Source of the DNA: UBA6197 sp047638075
Lineage (GTDB): Bacteria > Pseudomonadota > Alphaproteobacteria > Rhodobacterales > Rhodobacteraceae
Assembly (NCBI RefSeq): GCF_047638075.1
Contig: NZ_JBLJBV010000041.1
Coordinates: 22,209 to 86,208 of the forward strand
Length of the DNA: 64,000 bases
Reading direction: 5' to 3'
Under the pieces are notes generated by a model. The model searched no databases, was not told the DNA's origin, and saw nothing but the letters and a program-made list of their open reading frames with translations. Each line of letters opens with the position of its first letter. Within the stretch, counting starts at the first letter, position 1. The translations under genes were made by a program, and so were the position numbers. Of this stretch, positions 33,633-42,424 are shown one piece after another.

Positions 33633-34240
33633 AGATGATACCAAAGCACCCCCCGCGCATCATCGTCGGAATCAGTGGCGCCTCCGGCGCGATTTACGGT
33701 GTGCGCGCGCTGGAGCATCTAAGCCGACTCGGCGTGGAAACTCATCTGGTGATCACCCGCTCGGCGCATCTGACAATTGCGCAAGAACTGGACATGCGCC
33801 CCACCGATCTGGAAGAAAAAGCCAGTGTCGTCCACAATGCCAAAGACATCGGCGCAACCATCGCCAGCGGATCGTTTCAGACGCTCGGAATGTTGATTGC
33901 GCCCTGTTCTGTCCGCACCATGTCTGAAATCGCCACCGGGGTAACTTCGACCCTGATCAGCCGTGCCGCCGACGTCGTTCTCAAGGAACGGCGGCGGCTG
34001 GTGCTGATGCTGCGGGAAACACCGCTGCATCTTGGCCATCTGCGCACGATGACATCAGTCACTGAAATGGGCGCAATCATCATGCCGCCCGTACCAGCCC
34101 TGTACACCAGACCGGCCACGATTGACGAAATGGTGGATTACACTGTCGGCCGCGCACTTGATCTGTTTGGGATAGACATGGGCGGGATGCCGCGCTGGCA
34201 GGGTATCAGCCAAGAGATGCAAAAGCAGGACGCCCCGTGA
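33629..34240 (+). CDS. ubiX: UbiX-type flavin prenyltransferase
   Basis: A 203-residue flavoprotein. Visible segments are RIIVGISGASGAIYGVRAL, LVITRSAHLTI, CSVRTMSEIATGVTSTLISR, RRLVLMLRETPLHLGHL and MPPVPALYTRP, all classic UbiX/Pad1 motifs. It makes prenylated FMN from FMN and a dimethylallyl phosphate donor. ATG 33629 overlaps the UbiD stop (ATGA). The tight coupling suggests a dedicated copy for the neighbouring decarboxylase. Confidence 0.95.
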   Translation: MKMIPKHPPRIIVGISGASGAIYGVRALEHLSRLGVETHLVITRSAHLTIAQELDMRPTDLEEKASVVHNAKDIGATIASGSFQTLGMLIAPCSVRTMSEIATGVTSTLISRAADVVLKERRRLVLMLRETPLHLGHLRTMTSVTEMGAIIMPPVPALYTRPATIDEMVDYTVGRALDLFGIDMGGMPRWQGISQEMQKQDAP

Positions 34241-34770
34241 AAGAGGAGCCACGATTGACCCTTGATTTGGAAAACCCCGCCTGGGCCTTCACGCTGGATC
34301 TCTACGCACGTCCCGGCGTGTCAGACGCCTGTCTGACCCTACAAGATCAGGCCGAGGCTGACATCGTCGCACTCTTCATGGTGATTTACGCCTGGTCGAA
34401 ACTCAAGATAGCGCTGACGGCTGCTGAAATCGACGGGTTGCACGGCAATATGAAGATCTGGCGTGAAGCAACGGTCTTGCCATTGCGGCACATCCGCCGC
34501 GCCCTCAAACCGCCGCAACCCGGCATCTCGCAAGAGATAAAGGAAATTCTGCGCGATCAGGTCAAACGGGCCGAACTTCTGGCGGAGCAGATACAGATTG
34601 CCATGGCCGAAGATTGGCTGAAACGCCATCCGTCATCGGGGCATTATTCCGACCTCATGCCAATCCTGATTACCCTGCTCACGCGATCACAGGGTACCCT
34701 GGTGCCGGAAAGCTGTGTGCAGGCGATTACCACGATCATCCAGAATACTCATGAAATGACCCCATCGTAG
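34237..34770 (+). CDS. TIGR02444 (DUF2390) family protein
   Basis: A 177-residue helical protein matching TIGR02444: PAWAFTLDLYARPGVSDACL near the N-terminus, LQDQAEADIVALFMVIYAWS, and WREATVLPLRHIRRALKPP. Function is unknown for the family. GTG 34237 overlaps the UbiX stop (GTGA), so it is the last gene of the UbiD operon and may be translated with it. This operon setting is unusual for the family in my knowledge. Confidence 0.75.
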   Translation: MKEEPRLTLDLENPAWAFTLDLYARPGVSDACLTLQDQAEADIVALFMVIYAWSKLKIALTAAEIDGLHGNMKIWREATVLPLRHIRRALKPPQPGISQEIKEILRDQVKRAELLAEQIQIAMAEDWLKRHPSSGHYSDLMPILITLLTRSQGTLVPESCVQAITTIIQNTHEMTPS

Positions 34771-34823
34771 CGTTTCAAACGGTTTAGTTACTATCGTCCA
34801 ACTGTCAGACGGAATTAACGATT

Positions 34824-35099
34824 TCAATCTGTTACAAGGAGCCGGGTTACGCGCCGGATATGGGCGATCAGCAGCCAAGCCTCGGCGCTTTCGATAGGTT
34901 TCTCCCAGTCCTTTGCCAACCGACGGCAGCGATCAAGCCATGCGAAGGTGCGTTCCACGACCCATCTGCGTGGCATCACCTCGAAGCTCTTGGCGGTGTC
35001 TGAGAGCTTGGCGATCTGCAGCGTCCGGCGCCCACAGCTTACGAGGGCATCCTGCGGCTTCGGTCCGGCATAACCGCCCTCCGCGAACATACAGCGCAT
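34824..35099 (-). pseudogene. IS5-family transposase C-terminal part
   Basis: The frame gives MRCMFAEGGYAGPKPQDAL, then FEVMPRRWVVERTFAWLDRC (catalytic Glu) and a stop at 34824. This supplies the C-terminus missing from the copy at 25.1 kb. The N-terminal part is deleted and carries a stop codon, so no active enzyme results. Confidence 0.75.
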
Positions 35100-35215
35100 T
35101 TTCGGTGCCTCGCGGCGGAGCCTGGCAAAGACCCCGGGCGCACCGTCACGATCCTGAATATTGGCCGTATGAATCTTGCAGGCGATCAGCTTGCCGCAGG
35201 TATCGGTGATGATGT

Positions 35216-35277
35216 GTAATGGCCCGGTTGAGGCCGCCAGGCCGCCCCATGGCAGGCGGCCTCAACCGGGCCATTAC
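35216..35277. repeat. Perfect 23-bp inverted repeat inside IS5 copy 2
   Basis: Arms 35216-35238 and 35255-35277 are exact inverted copies around a 16-base loop. The arms are GC-rich and the loop repeats GGCCGCC. The palindrome sits exactly where the internal part of the IS5 transposase gene is missing and has no counterpart in copy 1. Confidence 0.85.
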
Positions 35278-35423
35278 GATCAAATCGCTTGGATAGCGCT
35301 TCGTATTGCGCCTATGCTGCGCGCGAGGGAATTCGGTTTAGGCCATCGTGATCTCCCATCAGTTTCGCAACCGAACAGAATCACAACCTCCTGAATTTGC
35401 TCAACTCATTTCCAATCAGGCTC

Positions 35424-35761
35424 TGAGACTGAGAACGGTGGTGCGGAAGTGTGCCATACAAGTGACGTAATAGCCCGTGAATGGCTAGCCGAGGCCATTC
35501 GGGCGCAATGGTTCTATCGCGGTGTTTGTCAAAGGTGTTGTCCGGCGATTTCGGAGACGCTAGTTTCGTGTTCCGGGTTGAGCCAGACGGGTACGGCGGG
35601 TTGCTAGCTGCGGGTTTTGCCTGATGTCGCGTTGCGCTTAACTCTGAGACGCAGCGCGTTCAGCGTCGATTTTTACCTTTAACGATGAGATTCGGTAGTC
35701 CTTGGCAAGGCGTTTGGGCCAGTTGGTATTCCCTTTTACCTGATCCGTCTGGTCGCGGCGG
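35424..35761. other. Gene-poor stretch
   Basis: No supported gene lies in these ~340 bases. The sequence has short broken frames and is less GC-rich than the operon beyond it. It looks like decayed mobile DNA between the IS5 copy and the end of the large leftward operon. Confidence 0.4.
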
Positions 35762-36208
35762 TCACGGCTTGGGATCACCGTGCAACACCGCAAGCGCCGC
35801 GTGCAACCCTTCGGGAATGGCCAAGGGACGGCCCGTGGCGCGGCTGGTGTTGACGTGGATCAGATAGCCCACTGCAGCCGCCTGATCTTCATCCTCACGA
35901 AACATCGCCAGATCGTAGCGCACCGACGAGCGACCCAGATGCGCGACCCGCAACCCAAGGGTAACGCGGTCCGGGTAGCGGATTTCGGCCAGGTATCGGC
36001 AGCCGGTCTCAACGACGACAAAGCGGGTCGGGTCATCGGGCAACTGATCCGTGCCCAGATCCGCCAAGGTGCGGTTGACGATGGTATCGAAAAACTGGAA
36101 ATGCACCGCGTTGTTCATATGACCAAAGGCATCGTTATCGATCCAGCGGGTCGACATTTCACGCAGGATACCAAAGCCCTGCCGCTGCTGGGGAATGCTG
36201 GCTACCAT
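35762..36208 (-). CDS. Acyl-CoA thioesterase (4HBT fold)
   Basis: A 148-residue hot-dog-fold protein of the 4-hydroxybenzoyl-CoA thioesterase type: STRWIDNDAFGHMNNAVHF (the Asp/His pattern of the family) and CRYLAEIRYPDRVTLGLRV. I set the start at 36208 (MVASIPQQ), overlapping the stop of the alcohol dehydrogenase gene by 7 bases; longer frames run inside that gene. It hydrolyses an acyl-CoA, probably to release acid or recycle CoA in the pathway of this operon. It is the last gene of the operon. Confidence 0.85.
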   Translation of the reverse strand: MVASIPQQRQGFGILREMSTRWIDNDAFGHMNNAVHFQFFDTIVNRTLADLGTDQLPDDPTRFVVVETGCRYLAEIRYPDRVTLGLRVAHLGRSSVRYDLAMFREDEDQAAAVGYLIHVNTSRATGRPLAIPEGLHAALAVLHGDPKP

Positions 36209-37371
36209 GCCGCTTGGTAAATGCCCAAGGCATCGTCCAGGGTCAGCGCGCGCGGATTGTTGACCAGTAGCCGGGTCTGCTTCATCGCATCTGCGGCCAT
36301 TGCGGCAAGGGCATCTTGCCCGATCCCCACATCGCGCAACCGCTGCGGCAGCCCGCATCTGTGCGACAGCGCGGCAAGCGCGTCGGCAAAGACAAAGGCG
36401 GCATCGGGGGCCAAAGAGTCCATCCCCTCAAACAGGATCGGCGCGATCCTTGCATAGGCTTCGGGGTGCGTTGCGGCGTTGAAGCGTATCACATGCGGCA
36501 GCACCAGCGCGTTCGACAGGCCATGCGGCACCTTGAACATCCCGCCAATCGGATAGGCCAGCGCATGCACCGCCGCCACCGGCGAATTGGCAAACGCCTG
36601 CCCGGCCAGAAGCGAGCCAAGCAACATATCCGATCGCGCCTGAATGTTTGCGGGTTCGTGCACCGCCGTTTCCAGCGCGGCCCCCATCAGCCGCAGCGCC
36701 TCAAGCGCCAGCGCGCGCGACACCGGGTTATTGTTGGGGCTGGCCGAGCAATAGGCCTCGATCGCGTGGACCATCGCGTCGATGCCGGTCGCAGCAGTTA
36801 CCGGGGCCGGAAGGCCCAGCGTCAGATCCGGGTCCAGCACCGCGATATCAGGCAGCAGCACCGGGCTGACCACGCCGGATTTTTCCTGCCCGCCGGTGGT
36901 GACAATTGAAATGGGCGTCGCCTCGGACCCGGTTCCGGCGGTGGTTGGCACCAGAACCAGCGGCAGGCGGCCACCACGCAGATTGCCAACCCCATAGCTG
37001 GCCCGCAGATCTGATCCGCCGGTTGCCAGCGCCGCACATAGCTTGGCGACATCCAGCGACGATCCACCCCCCAGCCCCAAAACGCCCGTGGCGCCAAAGC
37101 TGCGCGTAGCCGCCTCGGCGGCAAGCACCAGTGCCTCGGTTGGGTCTGCCATCACCTCTGCGAAAACCGCCGTAGCAACGCCCGCACGTTCAAGCGCGGC
37201 GCAGGCCCGTGCCGCCATACCGCAGCGCACGATGCCCGCGTCGGTCACGACCATCACCCGCGGCCCCAGCGTCGCGGCGGCAACCTCGTCCAGCCGGTCC
37301 AGCAGGCCCGCGCCAAAGCGGATCGACGGGGTGGTGTTGAAGACAAAAGGTGTCACGTTGTTTCGCCCCAT
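36202..37371 (-). CDS. Iron-containing alcohol dehydrogenase
   Basis: A 389-residue group III alcohol dehydrogenase: GLGGGSSLDVAK (NAD-binding), PLVLVPTTAGTGSEATP, GIDAMVHAIEAYCS (metal ligands Asp/His) and AAVHALAYPIGGMFKVPHGL with further metal-binding His residues. Such enzymes interconvert alcohols and aldehydes; relatives include maleylacetate reductase. Its start overlaps the TetR-type gene by 19 bases. With the aldehyde dehydrogenase of the same operon it could oxidise a primary alcohol to an acid. Confidence 0.9.
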   Translation of the reverse strand: MGRNNVTPFVFNTTPSIRFGAGLLDRLDEVAAATLGPRVMVVTDAGIVRCGMAARACAALERAGVATAVFAEVMADPTEALVLAAEAATRSFGATGVLGLGGGSSLDVAKLCAALATGGSDLRASYGVGNLRGGRLPLVLVPTTAGTGSEATPISIVTTGGQEKSGVVSPVLLPDIAVLDPDLTLGLPAPVTAATGIDAMVHAIEAYCSASPNNNPVSRALALEALRLMGAALETAVHEPANIQARSDMLLGSLLAGQAFANSPVAAVHALAYPIGGMFKVPHGLSNALVLPHVIRFNAATHPEAYARIAPILFEGMDSLAPDAAFVFADALAALSHRCGLPQRLRDVGIGQDALAAMAADAMKQTRLLVNNPRALTLDDALGIYQAAW

Positions 37372-37991
37372 TCTTCCTTGCCACCGGGTTTTGCGCCAAT
37401 GCCGTCGAAAAGCGCCTCGAACTGGCGGGCGACGCGGTCGTCCAGCTCAGCCACGTCGATGCCCAGATCGCGCGCGAATATTTCACGAAACAGCGCATAG
37501 CCATAGACCGAGGCGGCATAGGCCGTGTGCAGCGCCGGCAGGTCGTCGATATCGCCGACCAACCCCAGCGCCCGGTCACGCTCCAACTGCAACAGGGTGG
37601 TTTCGGCATTGGGCATCAGCCGCGGTGATTTTGACCCGTCCAGATGCAAAAGCGTCGTCAGTTGCAAGGACCGCTCGCCCACCAGCAAGGATCGCAGCGC
37701 ATGAACGACCCGCGCGCCCAGCTTCATCGGCGTGGTGGGGGTGCGGGTCTGCACCTGTTTCTTGTCCAGTTCGCGCCTGATCGCTGACCGCAGCAAACCG
37801 CGCCGCGACCCGAAGTGATGATAGACAAGGCTGCGGTTGACCCCCGCAGCCTTGGCCACCTCATTCAGGTTGATCCCCGCCAACACGCCTTGTTCGGCAA
37901 GCAGTGCAAGAACGGCATCCTCAACCTTCTCGACGGTCTCGGCGGCGTCAGCGCGACCTGCTTTGTTGGGCTGGCGGGTGGAGGTATTCAT
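37353..37991 (-). CDS. TetR family transcriptional regulator
   Basis: A 212-residue TetR protein. The N-terminal helix-turn-helix is INLNEVAKAAGVNRSLVYHH and FGSRRGLLRSAI. A ~110-residue ligand domain follows and ends with a Gly/Lys-rich tail. It is embedded in the operon between the enoyl-CoA hydratases and the alcohol dehydrogenase, so it may be co-expressed with its targets; an acyl-CoA or aldehyde effector is plausible. Confidence 0.88.
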   Translation of the reverse strand: MNTSTRQPNKAGRADAAETVEKVEDAVLALLAEQGVLAGINLNEVAKAAGVNRSLVYHHFGSRRGLLRSAIRRELDKKQVQTRTPTTPMKLGARVVHALRSLLVGERSLQLTTLLHLDGSKSPRLMPNAETTLLQLERDRALGLVGDIDDLPALHTAYAASVYGYALFREIFARDLGIDVAELDDRVARQFEALFDGIGAKPGGKEEWGETT

Positions 37992-38015
37992 GCTGTTTGG
38001 CTTTCCTTGGGTGGA

Positions 38016-38774
38016 TCAAAGACCCTTGAATTTCTCACGAACGTTTACACCACGCAACGGGCCCAGCAAAAGGGCGCCGTCAAGATCCTCGATGTTGCCA
38101 AAGGACGCACGCGCCGCAATCGCGCGGAACTGGCGTTTGGTCAGGAACAGCGCCTCGGGGTCAATCGTCAAAAGCTGCGCAACCCGTGCGGCCACCGCCC
38201 CGGCCAGATCGTCAGCCGGGAACGCCGCAGCGCATAGCCCCGCCTGCACCGATTGGGCGCCCGACAGCTCTTCGAACTCGGCCAGCATTGCCCAGGCGCG
38301 GGTGGTGCCGACCAGTTCAATCAGCCGATAAAGCGCGCCCCACCCCAGCGGCAGCGCCAGCTTCAGTTCGGGCAGCGACAGTTTCGCATCCTCGGCCACA
38401 AAGCGCATGTCGCAGCACATACCCATGACCAGCCCACCACCAACCACATGGCCATGAAGCTGCGCAATGGTCAGCGCGTTGGTCCCCATCAGCGCACGTT
38501 TCAGGGCAATGCCCACCTCGATCGCGTGTTGGGCAAGCCCTTCGTCTTTCTCGGCGCTGCTGAAGCCGGGGTATTTCTTCCGGTCAGCGCCCGCGCAGAA
38601 AGACCGCCCTTCGCCGCGCAGCACAATGATCCGCGCGCCTTTGGCATCGGCCGCCTGGAAGGCGGCGGCGACCTCGGTCAGGGCCTCGTAGGTCATGGCG
38701 TTCAGGGCTTCGGGGCGGTTCAGGCTAACGGTGGCAACGGTGCCTTCGGTGTTCCAGCTCAGATCAATGCTCAT
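38016..38774 (-). CDS. Enoyl-CoA hydratase/isomerase family protein, first
   Basis: A 252-residue crotonase-fold protein: NRPEALNAMTYEALTEVAAA, LRGEGRSFCAGADRKKYPG (first oxyanion-hole strand) and LHGHVVGGGLVMGMCCDMRF (second, with the Gly-Gly-Gly turn). The usual first catalytic Glu near GG(x)2E is replaced (VGGGLVMG), so it may not be a standard hydratase. It overlaps the upstream crotonase gene (ATGA at 38771-38774). Confidence 0.88.
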   Translation of the reverse strand: MSIDLSWNTEGTVATVSLNRPEALNAMTYEALTEVAAAFQAADAKGARIIVLRGEGRSFCAGADRKKYPGFSSAEKDEGLAQHAIEVGIALKRALMGTNALTIAQLHGHVVGGGLVMGMCCDMRFVAEDAKLSLPELKLALPLGWGALYRLIELVGTTRAWAMLAEFEELSGAQSVQAGLCAAAFPADDLAGAVAARVAQLLTIDPEALFLTKRQFRAIAARASFGNIEDLDGALLLGPLRGVNVREKFKGL

Positions 38775-39571
38775 GTCGCGCTCCAGTTCGGTTTGCGTTT
38801 TTCGGTGAAGGCCAGGGCGGCCTCTGTGCCGTCTTTGGTGGCGACCATGGCGCTGTGGCGCGCGGCTTCGCGGTCAAGCGCCTCGGCAAAGCCGATCTCA
38901 TCAGCATCATTCAGGTTGCGCTTGATCAGCGGCAGCGCCAGCGGCGCGGCGGCGGCAAGGTCGCGGGCAATCCCGATCACGACGGGCAGCAGGTTCTCGG
39001 CCTCTTCAATCCCCGAGATCAGGCCAATCTCCAGCGCCTGCGCGGCATCAATGGGTTGCGAGCGCAGATAAAGTTCGCGCGCACGCCCTGCCCCAACGAT
39101 GCGCGGCAAAAGCCAGGTGCCGCCGAAATCGCCCGAAAGGGCGGCGTTGCGGAACGCGGTGGCAAAGCGCGCGTGTTTTGCCGCATAGCGCAGGTCCGTG
39201 GCACAGGCCCAGGAAAACCCCGCCCCTGCACAGGCACCATTGATCGCGGAAATGGTGATCTTTGGCATATCGCGCAGCAGTTGCGAGGTGCGCATGTAGG
39301 TGCGCAGCCGCCGCGTCTGCGAGGCAAGCGGCCCGTCACCCGCCACAGCCCCCCCCGGCCCGCGCTTCAGATCACCCCCCGCGCAAAAGGCGCGGCCCGC
39401 GCCGGTCACGATCAGCACGCGGATCGCATCATCATTGGCGACGGCTTCCAGCGTGGACAGTACCTCCTCCAGAAAGTCGGGGGTCATGGTGTTCATCGCG
39501 TCGGGCCGGTTCAGCACCAGCTGCGCCACGCCATCTTCAACGGTTGTCAGCAGGCAATTCGGATCGCTCAT
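38771..39571 (-). CDS. Enoyl-CoA hydratase/isomerase family protein, second
   Basis: A 266-residue crotonase: NRPDAMNTMTPDFLEEVLST, GAGRAFCAGGDLKRGPGGAV and INGACAGAGFSWACATDLRY. Position 39571 (MSDPN) has GGAG at 8 bases; ATG 39577 is too close to that site. It is diverged from its neighbour (about a third identical by eye), so the two probably act on different intermediates. Confidence 0.88.
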   Translation of the reverse strand: MSDPNCLLTTVEDGVAQLVLNRPDAMNTMTPDFLEEVLSTLEAVANDDAIRVLIVTGAGRAFCAGGDLKRGPGGAVAGDGPLASQTRRLRTYMRTSQLLRDMPKITISAINGACAGAGFSWACATDLRYAAKHARFATAFRNAALSGDFGGTWLLPRIVGAGRARELYLRSQPIDAAQALEIGLISGIEEAENLLPVVIGIARDLAAAAPLALPLIKRNLNDADEIGFAEALDREAARHSAMVATKDGTEAALAFTEKRKPNWSAT

Positions 39572-39584
39572 GGTCATTGCTCCT

Positions 39585-40976
39585 TCATTTCTGGATGGAT
39601 ACGGGGCGCTGGAATTCGCGGATGCCAAACAGCCCCATTTCGCGGCTGCTGCCCGAATGGCCAAAACCGCCAAAGGGTGCACGCGGGTTGAAGGCGCCGC
39701 CGTTGATGTCAATTTGACCAGCCTTCAGCCGCGCGGCGATTGCATCCACACGGGCCTCATCGGCGCCCCAAAGTGCGGCGGCAATGCCGTAATCAGTGCC
39801 GTTGGCAAGGCGGATCAGGTCATCGTCATCGGTGTACCCCTGCACAACCAGCACCGGGCCAAAGACCTCGGACTGGACCAGTTCGGCACCGGGGTCGGCT
39901 GCCAGAAACACCGTCGGCTTGGTATAATAGCCCGTGTCCATCCCCTCGGGGCGACCGGGGCCACCCGTCAGGCAGGTCAGGCTTTGGTCATCCATCCCGC
40001 GCGCGATGAAACCCTGCACCCGGTCATACTGCGCCTGCGAAATCAGCGGCCCAAGCCGCGACACCATCCGCGCTGCCAGATCGGCAACCGTCTGCGCCGC
40101 CTCTTGCAGACGGTTGGCAGGCACCATAATACGGGTTAGCGCGTTGCAGGTCTGGCCGGTGTTCAACAGGCCGCCGTTGACGATGATTTTCAGCGCGCGT
40201 TCAAAGTCGGCGTCGTCCAGCACGATACCGGCCGATTTGCCGCCCAGTTCCAGAAAACAGGGCTTGTGCGCGCGGGCGGCGGCCTCGGCCACCGCGCGGC
40301 CCCCGTTGACGGACCCGGTAAAGGACACCGCATCAATGCCCGGATGTGCCACCAGTGCCGCGCCCGTGGTCGCATCGCCCGGCACCACATTGACCAGCCC
40401 CGCAGGCAGTGCCGCGGCCAGAATTTCCATCATCACTGCATTGGTTTGCGGCACCAGATCGCTGGGTTTCAGCACGACGGTACAGCCCGCCGCCAGTGCG
40501 GCCCCCACCTTGGCCATGGCCTGATGCAGCGGATAGTTCCACGGCGTAATCGCCGCGACCACCCCCAGGGGCCGATGCGTGACGGTGGAATGGCCGATGG
40601 TTTCAGACGCCATCGCCTGTTCCACATCTTCGGCGAAACCGCGCAGCACCCGCACAGGAAGGCCCGCCTGCACCGCAACAGAAATCTTTTCAGGCGTGCC
40701 GACTTCGGCGGTGATTGCGGCGGCAATATCGGCGGCGCGGGCCTCGATCGCGGCGGCAAGATCGTTCAGGGCCTTTCGTCGCTGGTCCAGCGTGCTGTGC
40801 TGCCATGCGCTCAGCGCCTGACGCGCCGCCGCAACCGCTGCGTCAATATCGGCGGGTTCGCAATGAACCGTCTCGCGGTCGATCTGGCCGGTGAAGGGGC
40901 TGGACAGGCTTTCGGTGCGGGTACCCGACACTTTGGTGATCTTGCCGTTCACTAGCAGTCCGTCATGACGTTTCAT
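39585..40976 (-). CDS. Aldehyde dehydrogenase family protein
   Basis: A 463-residue ALDH: VSFTGSVNGGRAVAEAA, FLELGGKSAGIVLDDAD (general-base Glu), LLNTGQTCNALTRI (catalytic Cys) and QSEVFGPVLVV. It overlaps the kinase gene downstream in the operon order (ATGA at 40973-40976). It is likely partner to the iron alcohol dehydrogenase. Confidence 0.92.
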   Translation of the reverse strand: MKRHDGLLVNGKITKVSGTRTESLSSPFTGQIDRETVHCEPADIDAAVAAARQALSAWQHSTLDQRRKALNDLAAAIEARAADIAAAITAEVGTPEKISVAVQAGLPVRVLRGFAEDVEQAMASETIGHSTVTHRPLGVVAAITPWNYPLHQAMAKVGAALAAGCTVVLKPSDLVPQTNAVMMEILAAALPAGLVNVVPGDATTGAALVAHPGIDAVSFTGSVNGGRAVAEAAARAHKPCFLELGGKSAGIVLDDADFERALKIIVNGGLLNTGQTCNALTRIMVPANRLQEAAQTVADLAARMVSRLGPLISQAQYDRVQGFIARGMDDQSLTCLTGGPGRPEGMDTGYYTKPTVFLAADPGAELVQSEVFGPVLVVQGYTDDDDLIRLANGTDYGIAAALWGADEARVDAIAARLKAGQIDINGGAFNPRAPFGGFGHSGSSREMGLFGIREFQRPVSIQK

Positions 40977-42424
40977 CTGGCATTCCTTTCGGTTGTTCGG
41001 ATCTTGCGCCGCCGCTGATCCTCAAGGACCAGATCGACGGCATCGCGCCATAGGGCGCAGTCAGCAGGTTGCGTATCTTGCGGCGGCACCAGCAGTGCCG
41101 GGGCGGCAAGGGGAAGATCATGGCCAAGAGCTCGGTACGCCAGACGGGCGGCGCCTTGGGTCGTGGCCTCGGCCCCGGCTGCGCGTGACAGGGGGCGTTT
41201 CAGCGTGGCGGCCAGAATGGCGGTAAAGGCATGGCTGTTGGTCAGCCCGCCATCAAGGCTGATCGCGGTCAGTGGCACACCGCCCGCGCGTTCCAGCCGG
41301 TCGATGATATCGGCGGTGCCGGCAATGATCCCGTCCAGCGTCGCGCGCACCAGATCGCCGGGGCCAGTCGCGCCCGACAGGCCGAAGAACGCACCGCGCG
41401 CGTGGGGCTGCCAATGCGGCACGCCCAGCCCGTCAAGCGCCGCGACATAGGTTACCCCGCTCAGCTGCGCCGGATCAACCAGCCGGTCGATCGCGCCCGC
41501 CTCGGGCAAAACCCCCAGCCGGATCAGCCATTCAACCGAGCTTCCGGCGGACATCACCGCCGCTTCGGCACCATACATCACACCATCATTGGTGCTAAGC
41601 GCAATGTTGCCAAAGGCGTCGCGTGAATGCTGTGCAAGCGGTGCCGCGCCCAAAACCACATTCGCCACCCCCGAGGTGCCAAAGGTGATCTTTGCCGTTC
41701 CGGGCGCATCGCACCCCTGCCCCACCAACGATGCCTGCTGATCACCGATCAGCGCCAGAATGGGCGGACTGCCGGGAAGGGCTGTGGCGTTGGCACCCGT
41801 GTCGGTGCAAGGCACCGGACGTGCCAACAGCGCAGGCGCAATATCCAGCGCCTTGGCAAGGTCGTGGTCCCAATCCAGCGCGCCAATGTCAAACAGCCCC
41901 GAATGTGAGGCGTTGGTGTGGTCCGTCACATGCGCGCCACCCTCGGACAGGATCCAGACCAGCCATGTATCCAGCGTTCCGGCACGCAGTTGACCCGCCC
42001 GCGATCGGGTGCGGTCCGGGTCGCATTGGTCCAGCAGCCAGCGCCATTTGCTGGCCGAAAGACCGGGCAGAAACGCCACCCCTTGGGCGCGCAAGGCACG
42101 GTCAAGGTCGCGGGTACGGCCATCGGACCAGCTAAGGACCGGGCCTTGCACGGCGCCGGTCGCTGCATCCCAAAGCAGGGCCGTGGTGCGCTGATTGGCA
42201 ATCGCAATGCCTGGCGGTTGCCAATCAGCGGCCAATGTGCGGGCCTCGTGCAGCAAAAGGGCTGCAAGCGCATCGCCATCCCATGACAGGCCCTGCGCAT
42301 CGCGCCGTTCGGGCAGAGCCGCCCGGCGCAGGGCGCGCACCGCGCCTGTGCTGTCCACGATGGAACAGCGCAGGCTGGTGGTTCCCAGATCAATCACAAG
42401 AATGGGCGCGCGCTGCTGGCTCAT
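40973..42424 (-). CDS. FGGY-family carbohydrate/polyol kinase (glycerol kinase-like)
   Basis: A 483-residue kinase of the FGGY family: ILVIDLGTTSLRCSIVDSTG at the N-terminus (phosphate loop 1), LIGDQQASLVGQG in the middle, and TAISLDGGLTNSHAF near the C-terminus. Start 42424 (MSQQRAP) overlaps the preceding stop (ATGA). It phosphorylates a polyol or sugar; the GlpD-type dehydrogenase and AGPS-like enzyme just upstream favour glycerol or a glycerol derivative. Confidence 0.88.
   Translation of the reverse strand: MSQQRAPILVIDLGTTSLRCSIVDSTGAVRALRRAALPERRDAQGLSWDGDALAALLLHEARTLAADWQPPGIAIANQRTTALLWDAATGAVQGPVLSWSDGRTRDLDRALRAQGVAFLPGLSASKWRWLLDQCDPDRTRSRAGQLRAGTLDTWLVWILSEGGAHVTDHTNASHSGLFDIGALDWDHDLAKALDIAPALLARPVPCTDTGANATALPGSPPILALIGDQQASLVGQGCDAPGTAKITFGTSGVANVVLGAAPLAQHSRDAFGNIALSTNDGVMYGAEAAVMSAGSSVEWLIRLGVLPEAGAIDRLVDPAQLSGVTYVAALDGLGVPHWQPHARGAFFGLSGATGPGDLVRATLDGIIAGTADIIDRLERAGGVPLTAISLDGGLTNSHAFTAILAATLKRPLSRAAGAEATTQGAARLAYRALGHDLPLAAPALLVPPQDTQPADCALWRDAVDLVLEDQRRRKIRTTERNAR

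Larger units (their letters stand above)
34797..35423 (-). mobile_element. IS5-family element, internally deleted (copy 2)
   Basis: The outer right end at about 35423 (reading leftwards GAGCCTGATTGGAAATGAG) matches the left end of copy 1 at 24989. The distal end is probably near 34797-34815. The transposase start codon is at 35346, but codon 3 is TAA where copy 1 has TGG. After about 70 bp the body is missing up to the codons for HHHRY (about 380 bp by comparison with copy 1) and is replaced by a hairpin sequence. The 3' part is intact. Confidence 0.7.
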
